A DNA stretch of 5,300 nt, taken from assembly GCA_947178685.1 (NCBI GenBank), contig CAMWZE010000139.1, positions 1-5,300 of the forward strand, given 5' to 3'. Within the stretch, counting starts at the first letter, position 1. Every line of letters starts with the position of its first letter. This stretch comes from an uncultured Porphyromonadaceae bacterium (lineage in GTDB: Bacteria > Bacteroidota > Bacteroidia > Bacteroidales > Muribaculaceae). Position numbers and translations under genes: made by a program. Below, one piece after another: positions 1 through 5,300 of the stretch. Below the pieces are notes generated by a model. That model was not told the DNA's origin, searched no databases, and saw nothing but the letters and a program-made list of their open reading frames with translations.

Positions 1-1228
1 CATAGCGCATGATGATAAGGTTGGTGCCTGAAGTATACCCGGTGTCATCAAGAGAGGTCTCGAAATATTTGCGTGCATAATAACCGGTGTAAGTGGCCTC
101 ATTGGCATTACCGTCGTTAGCAACCAAATCTTTCTGATATACATCTTGACCTGCCCACTTATTTCTATTGATATAAATGGTGTGGTCTTCACCCGTACAC
201 CAGTCAGTGACAACATCACCGTCGCAGATGATCGAGGCATGCAGACGTGGGTCGCGGTTCTCATAAGGGTTCTCAGGATCAAAGTCAGTGCCCGCTTCAT
301 CCCAACGGTAGCCACCGAGAGTAAGATAAGAATCGACAAGGCTCTGGGTAGGAGTCCAGCTGACAAAATCGGCACCGTCCATGCATGCACGCGGGTGCAT
401 ATTCTTGTATGCGCCCCAAGTATAGAGCTTCTCTATGTAACCACGATCAAGTATAACCTCGTCATTATACTCATTCTCGGCCTTGAAGAGACCGGCGTAA
501 TCGGGGAAAAGTGTATATCTTCCATATTCGCCGTTCATGATGTTCTGAGTCCATTTCACAGCCTCCTGATAGTCGTTTTCCCAAAGAGCGATACGGGCCA
601 GAAGTGTAGCAGCGGCAGCCTGAGTGAGACGACCTCTCTCACTGTCGGGGAGTTGATCCTTTTTAGGGAGATACTGGATAAGATCCTCAAGATCAGCCTT
701 GATGGTGCTGAGCACCTCCTTTGCCGGAGTTCGCTTGATTACTTTTGTCTCATCAAGGGTGGGGTCACTCATGAAGAACGGGATATCGCCATATAGAGAA
801 GTGAGGCGGAAGTAAATCCAGTCGCGTATGTAGCTTGCCTCAGCCTTGAGACGGTCTGCATACTCAGGAGCTGTATCCGACATCTTATCGGCGTTCTCGA
901 GGAATACATGACAGCTTTTGATACCTTGATAATAGCCGTTCCAACCAAACTTACCTGTGGTGGCGCGACCGAGGCCACGGCGAATCACATGTTCGTCACC
1001 GGAACGATAGCCGTTCCACATATTATCACAAAGTTTCTCCCAATCCCAGATCCAACCGTCATTATACATCTGGCTGTAAGCGGTCATTACCATATACTCG
1101 GCATGGTTGGGCCAGAAGTTATCCGGTGTATACTGATCGCTGGGGGTTTGATCAAGGTCGTTGCAACCGGTCAGAGCTAAAGTTCCCGTGTACAACGCCA
1201 TTGATACAAGTAATTTATTTATTTTCAT
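1..1228 (-). CDS. SusD/RagB-family outer-membrane nutrient-binding lipoprotein, C-terminus cut off at window edge
   Basis: This gene encodes the surface-exposed substrate-binding lid that pairs with the SusC-like transporter just upstream. I read 409 residues without a stop, and the frame is still open at base 1. SusD proteins usually run to about 500-600 residues, so roughly 100-200 are missing. The start is the ATG at 1228-1226, which lies 14 bases after the susC stop and has no Shine-Dalgarno sequence, as is common in Bacteroidota. Residues 1-21 form a lipoprotein signal ending in the lipobox LTGC. Cys22 would be lipidated, and the following NDLD is acidic, consistent with surface export. 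Family motifs visible are DNFW at 36-39, the helical stretch LKAEASYIRDWIYFRL with YGDIPF at about 127-151, a TPR-like stretch at about 200-232 (LTQAAAATLLARIALWENDY), WTPTQSLVDSY at 291-301 and NRDPRL at 324-329. The visible end, NLIIMRY, resembles the conserved LRYAE region. Family assignment is secure; the substrate is unknown. Confidence 0.95.
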   Translation of the reverse strand, partial: MKINKLLVSMALYTGTLALTGCNDLDQTPSDQYTPDNFWPNHAEYMVMTAYSQMYNDGWIWDWEKLCDNMWNGYRSGDEHVIRRGLGRATTGKFGWNGYYQGIKSCHVFLENADKMSDTAPEYADRLKAEASYIRDWIYFRLTSLYGDIPFFMSDPTLDETKVIKRTPAKEVLSTIKADLEDLIQYLPKKDQLPDSERGRLTQAAAATLLARIALWENDYQEAVKWTQNIMNGEYGRYTLFPDYAGLFKAENEYNDEVILDRGYIEKLYTWGAYKNMHPRACMDGADFVSWTPTQSLVDSYLTLGGYRWDEAGTDFDPENPYENRDPRLHASIICDGDVVTDWCTGEDHTIYINRNKWAGQDVYQKDLVANDGNANEATYTGYYARKYFETSLDDTGYTSGTNLIIMRY

Positions 1229-1242
1229 TGCTGTTGTTTCTT

Positions 1243-4200
1243 TTAGAATGTTACGTCAAGTCCGAAACCGTAATACTTCAACGTAGGATATGCGCGATAA
1301 GAGTTATCACCTGAGTTACCCATGTTGGAGTTAAAGTCGGTCACCTCAGGATCAATCCATGAGTTATGGCTGAAAGTAAGGAGGTTCTCACCATTCACAT
1401 AAATTCTGCACTTCTGCATTCCAAGCAGTTTGTTGACAGACTCGGGCAGAGTATAACCAATCTGTACATTCTTGAGGCGCACATAAGCACCGTTAAGCAT
1501 ATTCAGAGAGTTGCCCATACGGAAGTTGTTCTCGTTGGAGTCCGTGCCATTGGTAGATAGACGAGGATACTTGGCGTCAGTGTTGGTGGGAGTCCAGAAG
1601 TCAAGCTGGTGCTTATACATTGTAAGCGCATAGCCTACGTGGAAAGGCTCTATCATCTCGCCACGGATAAACTGAGTACGTTTGCCTACACCCTGAAGGA
1701 ACATCGAGAAGTCGAATCCTTTCCATTCAAGACCATAATTGAAGCCGAAAGTATAACGGGGGAACGCGCTGCCGAGAGCAACCCGGTCGTTCTGGTCGAT
1801 GATACCGTCGCCGTTGACATCTTTAAACTTAAGGTCGCCGGGCTGGAGTGACAATCCGGGAGGAGTGGCAGATTTCTCGATCTCCTCATAAGTCTGGAAC
1901 ATACCTATCACCTTATAGCCATAGTAATCGTTGACAGGTTTACCTTCCTGAATCACACGCCAGGCCTCTGCATCGCCCGAAATCTGATAATGACCGGGGA
2001 AACTGATCATCTTGTTGTGGGTGTCACCAAGGTTAAAGGCGAATGAATGGTGCCACTTGCCGGTTGTGAGATAATAGTTGATCGAAAGTTCCCAACCCTG
2101 GTTGCTCATCTCGCCCATATTGGTGTTAGGCACTGTTGTGCCATAGATGCCGGGGAATTGTGGAGTCTGGAGAATATCTTTCGTTCTCTTGTAGAAGTAG
2201 TCGAAAGCTACTGTAAGAGCACCTCTCAGGAATGTAGCGTCAAAACCGATATCCCATGAGTGGGTCTTCTCCCAAGTCAGACTGGGATCCTTGAGTGCAA
2301 AACCGGCGGAGGTCACAAGCTGATTGTTGATCACATAGCCGTTGGCATTAGGATCATAGGTGGTGATGTAGGCATAATCGCCTACAGCCTGGTTACCAAG
2401 GATACCCCATGAACCACGAATCTTCAAATCGCCGATGTTCTGACGGTAGAGATCAAGGAAAGATTCCTCAGTGGGACGCCATGCGAGCGAAACCGAGGGG
2501 AAGAAGCCCCAACGATGATCCTTATGGAATTTTGAAGAACCGTCATAACGGAATGTGAACTCTGCGAAGTAACGGCTCTTCCAATTGTAGCCTGCACGTC
2601 CGATAACAGAGGTGATGGAGGTGCGTGCGGTGCTTGTGGTAGGTGTGTTACCTCCTATATTGCCAACCTCACTGTTGGTCTGGTCAGTTGGTTTCCAAAG
2701 CTCGGGATCCGCATAGTTAAACCAGTAGCTGTGCTCCTTGCGTGTGGTCGACTCGTTGGTAAGACCGATGAGAGCAATCACGTTATGGTCGCCGAATGTG
2801 CGGTTGAAATCAAGCATTATCTGGGAGTTGAGCAACCAGTAGTTTTTCGACCATGAATCTGATTTATAATCCTTAGCTGTGCCTTGGCAGAGATAATTGT
2901 AATCCTGATCATAATACATCCAAGGAACCCATTTCGAATCACGGAACTCAGTGTGGACGTTAGCGCCCATACTTCCACGAAGTTTCAAGCCCTCTATAAT
3001 CTTAAAGTCAGCTGTAAGACTGCCGTCGAAGTCATTGTTGCGATATTTGTTGTAGCCGTCGCCATCAAGCATTGCGATAGGCACACCGCTGCCATAAACA
3101 TCGTTAGACATGTAGCGTCCCTCTTCATCAATCATATTATAATAGTAGTATGATGGGATTCGCTTACAGTCGGCATATACGTTGCCCTCGTAACCGTTAA
3201 ACTTCTTGGAATCGCTACGGGTAAAGCCCATGATTGCCCCGAGGTGCAGACGGCCGATATCCGTACCGATATTCATACGCATATTATAGCGCTGCTTACC
3301 GTTGTTGTTATGACCCTTTAGGTTGCTGTCCTGGTCATAGTAACCCAAAGAGAACATATAGGTAGTGCTCTCAGTACCGCCCGACACCTGCACATTATAT
3401 TTCTGCTGGAAAGCGGTCTCATAAATCTCATCGAGAGCCCACCTCTCCATATCACGGTGGTCATAGAGATCCTTGATCTGCTCGGGAGTAAACACAGGAG
3501 CCTTCCCGGCATTTACGTTGGCAGTATTCCAAAGGATAGCATTGGCATAGCCATCTACTGCATGATAAAGATTCTTCGGATCTTCCCAACCTACATTCGC
3601 GCTGAGGGTGATCTGGGATTTCTGATTCTTCTTACCGCTCTTTGTAGTCACAAGGATTACACCGTTAGAAGAACGGGAACCATAGATGGCGGCCGCACCT
3701 GCATCCTTAAGCACAGAGATATTCTCGACATCATTAGGATTAAGACGGTTGAAGGCACCATTGTCGGCGACTACTCCGTCAATCACGAAGAGGGGATCAT
3801 TTCCACTGGTGGTAGAGATACCACGGATGTTGAAGTTGGCATCGTCGCTGTTAGGGTCGTAGCTTCTGTTCTGGATAATTACGTTAGGAGCAGCGCCCTG
3901 AAGCGCCTGAGTCATATTCTTTACAGGACGGTCTTTGATCTTATCGCCCTTCACCTGATCGACGGCACCCACAGCAGCCTTACGGGTGGTTGTACCGTAA
4001 CCGATCACCACAAGTTCATCCAAAGTGTCGTTGTCAGCATCAAGCACAATCTTATCGGGAAGATTGCTTACTTTGATCTCCTGTGATTTGAAGCCCACGT
4101 AAGAGATAACCAGCGTTGCGTTAGGGGCGCAAGTCAAAGTGAATTTGCCATCGATATCGGTAGCCCCACCTATAGAGGTACCCTTCACCATTACGGTGGC

Positions 4201-4386
4201 TCCGATTAACGGCTCTCCTTCACTGTCGTAAACTGTCGAAGTGACTGTCTTCGTAGCAGCTTGAGTAGGTGCTTCGCTTGGATCAGCAAAAGCATTTAAT
4301 GCAAGACAAGGCGATCCTGCCATCATCAATGCCAAAGCCGCTCCGGGAAGAACCAGTCTCATTTTTCCATGATCGTTTCTTTGCAT
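1243..4386 (-). CDS. SusC/RagA-family TonB-linked outer-membrane transporter, complete
   Basis: This is a 1047-residue TonB-dependent outer-membrane barrel of normal SusC length, predicted to import oligomers captured by the SusD partner. Residues 1-34 look like a signal peptide, with hydrophobic core LVLPGAALALMMAG and probable cleavage after A-F-A at 32-34. A carboxypeptidase-regulatory-like beta domain follows at about 46-118 (GEPLIGATVMVKGT, DIDGKFTL). A TonB-box-like DELVVIGYG is at 123-131. The plug spans about 131-251, with the family signature PLFVIDGV at 198-205 and SVLKDAGAAAIYGSR at 224-238. The barrel then runs to the C-terminus. It includes a Ca-binding-like loop DVNGDGIIDQND at 856-867, the late motif AYVRLKNVQIGYTLP and the terminal FGLDVTF. 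There is no STN domain between the signal and the regulatory-like domain, so sigma/anti-sigma signalling through this protein is unlikely. The start is the ATG at 4386-4384. A second in-frame ATG (Met9, 4362-4360) is preceded by GGAAAA and would also leave a usable, shorter signal peptide. The stop is TAA at 1245-1243. I cannot infer the substrate. Confidence 0.97.
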   Translation of the reverse strand: MQRNDHGKMRLVLPGAALALMMAGSPCLALNAFADPSEAPTQAATKTVTSTVYDSEGEPLIGATVMVKGTSIGGATDIDGKFTLTCAPNATLVISYVGFKSQEIKVSNLPDKIVLDADNDTLDELVVIGYGTTTRKAAVGAVDQVKGDKIKDRPVKNMTQALQGAAPNVIIQNRSYDPNSDDANFNIRGISTTSGNDPLFVIDGVVADNGAFNRLNPNDVENISVLKDAGAAAIYGSRSSNGVILVTTKSGKKNQKSQITLSANVGWEDPKNLYHAVDGYANAILWNTANVNAGKAPVFTPEQIKDLYDHRDMERWALDEIYETAFQQKYNVQVSGGTESTTYMFSLGYYDQDSNLKGHNNNGKQRYNMRMNIGTDIGRLHLGAIMGFTRSDSKKFNGYEGNVYADCKRIPSYYYYNMIDEEGRYMSNDVYGSGVPIAMLDGDGYNKYRNNDFDGSLTADFKIIEGLKLRGSMGANVHTEFRDSKWVPWMYYDQDYNYLCQGTAKDYKSDSWSKNYWLLNSQIMLDFNRTFGDHNVIALIGLTNESTTRKEHSYWFNYADPELWKPTDQTNSEVGNIGGNTPTTSTARTSITSVIGRAGYNWKSRYFAEFTFRYDGSSKFHKDHRWGFFPSVSLAWRPTEESFLDLYRQNIGDLKIRGSWGILGNQAVGDYAYITTYDPNANGYVINNQLVTSAGFALKDPSLTWEKTHSWDIGFDATFLRGALTVAFDYFYKRTKDILQTPQFPGIYGTTVPNTNMGEMSNQGWELSINYYLTTGKWHHSFAFNLGDTHNKMISFPGHYQISGDAEAWRVIQEGKPVNDYYGYKVIGMFQTYEEIEKSATPPGLSLQPGDLKFKDVNGDGIIDQNDRVALGSAFPRYTFGFNYGLEWKGFDFSMFLQGVGKRTQFIRGEMIEPFHVGYALTMYKHQLDFWTPTNTDAKYPRLSTNGTDSNENNFRMGNSLNMLNGAYVRLKNVQIGYTLPESVNKLLGMQKCRIYVNGENLLTFSHNSWIDPEVTDFNSNMGNSGDNSYRAYPTLKYYGFGLDVTF

Positions 4387-4461
4387 GGTTAGTGAAATTA
4401 ATGTATTATGTTTAAGTTGAGGTTATGTAAAGGTTAACAATTCACGTAATCAATCCTAATG

Positions 4462-4485
4462 GTTAGCGTCAATGTTAGTGTCAAC
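4462..4485. repeat. Two imperfect tandem 12-base repeats in the susC leader
   Basis: On the plus strand, GTTAGCGTCAAT (4462-4473) is directly followed by GTTAGTGTCAAC (4474-4485), matching at 10 of 12 positions. On the minus strand this is a tandem TTGAC-N-CTAAC-type pattern inside the predicted leader. A related piece, CACTAACCATG, covers the susC start codon itself (4384-4394 on the plus strand, reading CATGGTTAGTG). The function is unknown; it could be a regulator site, an RNA element or a local duplication. Confidence 0.5.
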
Positions 4486-4513
4486 AACTCATTCTTATCG
4501 GTTTTCGATGTCG

Positions 4514-4521
4514 CAAAATTA
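4514..4521 (-). promoter_or_regulatory. Candidate Bacteroidota -7 promoter element for the susC/susD operon
   Basis: On the minus strand these bases read TAATTTTG, a full match to the TAnnTTTG -7 element used by the primary sigma factor of Bacteroidota. It is the only full match I found between the susC start and the upstream gene. It would place transcription start near 4508 and leave a leader of about 120 bases. No clear TTTG -33 element lies 19-21 bases upstream, so the promoter may be weak or activator-dependent. The element sits inside a perfect small palindrome, AAAATT-AGA-AATTTT on the plus strand (4515-4529), which could be a regulator site or chance in AT-rich DNA. Confidence 0.4.
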
Positions 4522-4560
4522 GAAATTTTACCATTTTTCTTTGTATCTTATTATGCCAAT

Positions 4561-4641
4561 ATTGTCAACTGATATGCATTTCTTAATCTTTTAATCCAAA
4601 TCTTCAGCTATATACCAAAGTAAACCACAATCGTTGACAAT
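4561..4641. repeat. Spaced 9-bp perfect inverted repeat upstream of the susC promoter candidate
   Basis: The plus strand has ATTGTCAAC at 4561-4569 and its exact reverse complement GTTGACAAT at 4633-4641, separated by 63 bases. The match extends outwards to GCC (4555-4557) and GGC (4642-4644 begins GGC) if three bases are bulged on one side. The inner arm starts about 40 bases upstream of the -7 candidate, a common position for activator half-sites. The same core, GTCAAC, recurs at 4480-4485 in the leader. I see the repeats directly; the operator role is inferred. Confidence 0.45.
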
Positions 4642-4674
4642 GGCTCTTGAAAATCAAAAAAATTCAACAACATC

Positions 4675-4693
4675 GTTATTGATTCTCAATAAC
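4675..4693. repeat. Perfect 8-bp hairpin/palindrome (GTTATTGA-N3-TCAATAAC)
   Basis: GTTATTGA at 4675-4682 and TCAATAAC at 4686-4693 are exact reverse complements separated by three bases. The hairpin is nested inside a second perfect inverted repeat, CTCTTGA at 4644-4650 and TCAAGAG at 4714-4720. The stem is AT-rich. On the minus strand a run of seven T lies about 15 bases beyond it (near 4660-4654), too far for a classic intrinsic terminator. It could be a dimeric regulator site far upstream of the susC start, or a weak 3'-end structure for the DUF1573-like transcript. Confidence 0.45.
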
Positions 4694-4768
4694 TTAAAAA
4701 TATTTCATCAAAATCAAGAGGGGGTTGGATAAAGTAATATGCCCGAATATAAGAGAAAAAGAAGTGTA

Positions 4769-4793
4769 TTGTACCGTGCAAAACTGCATACAA
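4769..4793 (-). terminator. Possible weak terminator of the DUF1573-like gene
   Basis: About 30 bases after the stop codon, the minus strand can fold as TTGTA-TGCA, loop GTTT, TGCA, an unpaired CGG, then TACAA. A T-rich stretch (TTCTTTTTCTCTT) follows within about ten bases. Position and orientation fit transcript release after the upstream gene. The stem is short, low in GC and interrupted, and the T tract is not immediately adjacent, so this is a tentative call. Confidence 0.22.
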
Positions 4794-4822
4794 ACCGATA
4801 TTCACCAATATTTTTGACCGGA

Positions 4823-5224
4823 TCAATCCCTGTCCGGCAATATCACTCCGGTAATAAAAAATCTTGTGGTCGGATTGCTACAGTTGGAGCGAATCTTCAG
4901 CAATTTCCTGAACCGTCCCGGAGGCTGTTTCGGATCATGATACCTAAGCTTCACCACCATCGAATCGCCGGGGATAATTGTGGTATGCGGATATGAGGCG
5001 CTCGTGCATCTGCATCCTGTGAAGAGACTCCGTATATGCAGATCAGCATCCCCGTCATTATATATGGTGAGGCTGTCTGTCAGTGTCTCTGTCACCTTCC
5101 CTCTACCAAGAAAGAGATCGGTGGTTGAGAGACGAATGAGTGGCTCCTGAGCCAATATCCGGCAGAATCCGGACAATATCATCAGTATTATCATCATCTG
5201 TTTAAACGACCATATTCTTTTCAT
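4823..5224 (-). CDS. Small secreted DUF1573-like protein, single domain
   Basis: This gene encodes a 133-residue protein with signal peptide MKRIWSFKQMMIILMILSGF and probable cleavage at about ILA-QE (25-26). The mature part, about 100 residues, resembles one DUF1573 domain, an immunoglobulin-like beta fold common in exported Bacteroidota proteins of unknown function. Visible family features are TIYNDGDADLHI at about 54-65 (the N-x-G-x-x-x-L-x-I pattern), GCRCT at about 70-74 corresponding to the usual CGCT, IIPGDS at about 83-88, GRFRKLLKIRSN at about 103-114 and a final FITGVIL strand. There is no lipobox, so it is probably periplasmic or released. The start is the ATG at 5224-5222. An in-frame TAA at 5239-5237 stops further extension, and the in-frame TTG at 5233 is a weaker alternative. 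The stop is TGA at 4825-4823. The large gap and repeats before susC suggest separate transcription. The promoter is lost at the assembly end. Confidence 0.8.
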   Translation of the reverse strand: MKRIWSFKQMMIILMILSGFCRILAQEPLIRLSTTDLFLGRGKVTETLTDSLTIYNDGDADLHIRSLFTGCRCTSASYPHTTIIPGDSMVVKLRYHDPKQPPGRFRKLLKIRSNCSNPTTRFFITGVILPDRD

Positions 5225-5241
5225 CACAATCAATTTTTAAT

Positions 5242-5300
5242 CTGACTCTTATACAAATCTGACGCTGCCGACGACTTAATAGGTGTAGATCTCGGTGGTC
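5242..5300. other. Illumina Nextera i5/P5 adapter contamination at the sequence end (not genomic)
   Basis: Bases 5242-5260 match the Tn5 mosaic end CTGTCTCTTATACACATCT at 17 of 19 positions, differing at 5245 and 5256. Bases 5261-5274 (GACGCTGCCGACGA) match the rest of the Nextera read-1 adapter exactly. Bases 5275-5282 (CTTAATAG) reverse-complement to CTATTAAG, which I recall as Nextera XT index S518. Bases 5283-5300 (GTGTAGATCTCGGTGGTC) match the first 18 bases of the reverse-complemented P5 sequence exactly. The order mosaic end, adapter, index, P5 is that of a library molecule read through its end. Genomic sequence should be considered to end at about 5241. Confidence 0.97.

Larger units (their letters stand above)
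4387..4822. other. 436-base intergenic region upstream of the susC-like gene
   Basis: No convincing gene is present on either strand. The region is clearly more AT-rich than the flanking genes. It must hold the 3' end of the DUF1573-like transcript and, presumably, the control region and leader of the susC/susD operon. Supportable elements are listed separately: a -7 promoter candidate at 4514-4521, a 12-base tandem repeat at 4462-4485, a spaced inverted repeat with arms at 4561-4569 and 4633-4641, a perfect 8-bp hairpin at 4675-4693, and a possible weak terminator at 4769-4793. I recognise no riboswitch or known small RNA. Confidence 0.8.

Noticed and set aside
146..796. 216-codon open frame on the plus strand
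   Set aside because: It lies entirely antisense to the SusD-like gene, whose frame carries clear family motifs throughout. The plus-strand translation shows no recognisable domain and is a shadow.
3457..4086. 209-codon open frame on the plus strand
   Set aside because: It is antisense to the plug and N-terminal part of the SusC-like gene, where the minus-strand protein is strongly family-like. No independent support was seen.
4387..4500. A riboswitch or structured leader upstream of susC
   Set aside because: I could find only short, weak pairings and no conserved riboswitch core, so the repeats are reported only as repeats.
4818..4837. CCGGA/TCCGG stem across the end of the DUF1573-like gene as a terminator
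   Set aside because: The stem is only 5 bp with a 10-base loop, it overlaps the stop codon, and on the minus strand it is followed by TCAAAAAT rather than a T tract.
4739..4996. 85-codon open frame on the plus strand
   Set aside because: It mostly overlaps the DUF1573-like gene on the opposite strand, and its translation is basic and unstructured with no family features.
5225..5233. TTG start at 5233 for the DUF1573-like gene, giving 136 residues
   Set aside because: An ATG three codons later begins a typical signal peptide (MKRIW...), and TTG starts are rare, so the ATG at 5224 is preferred.
5242..5260. A natural Tn5/IS50 transposon end
   Set aside because: The mosaic-end match is followed directly by the synthetic Nextera adapter, an index and P5 sequence, which never occur next to a natural transposon end.

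Overview
The window looks like a piece of a Bacteroidota genome, most likely order Bacteroidales. The evidence is a SusC/RagA-type TonB-linked outer-membrane transporter followed directly by a SusD/RagB-type lipoprotein, a candidate TAnnTTTG-type -7 promoter element, start codons without Shine-Dalgarno sequences, and a DUF1573-like secreted protein. A gut genus is plausible, but I cannot name a species from the sequence alone. All three genes lie on the minus strand, so the biological reading order runs from the right edge to the left.

Layout from right to left. Bases 5242-5300 are not genomic: they match the Illumina Nextera (Tn5 tagmentation) i5/P5 adapter, including an 8-base index, so the natural sequence ends at about 5241 at an assembly end. 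Bases 5224-4823 encode a small secreted DUF1573-like protein with only 17 genomic bases left upstream of it. Bases 4822-4387 are a 436-base AT-rich intergenic region. It holds several inverted and direct repeats, a perfect 8-bp hairpin, a possible weak terminator and a candidate -7 promoter element at 4521-4514. Bases 4386-1243 encode a complete 1047-residue SusC-like transporter. Fourteen bases later, 1228 down to the left edge encodes the first 409 residues of its SusD-like partner, whose C-terminus is cut off by the window.

The SusC and SusD products should form the usual pedal-bin complex: a surface lipoprotein lid over a TonB-dependent barrel that imports a glycan or other oligomer. The substrate cannot be told from this window because no glycoside hydrolase, sulfatase, peptidase or regulator gene is visible. 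The SusC protein has no N-terminal STN signalling domain, which argues against control by a TonB-transduced ECF sigma/anti-sigma pair. An upstream-acting regulator using the repeats in the intergenic region is an alternative, but that is inference.

I found no new biological system. The most consequential observation is the sequencing adapter at the right end. The repeat-rich regulatory region upstream of susC is the most interesting biology.
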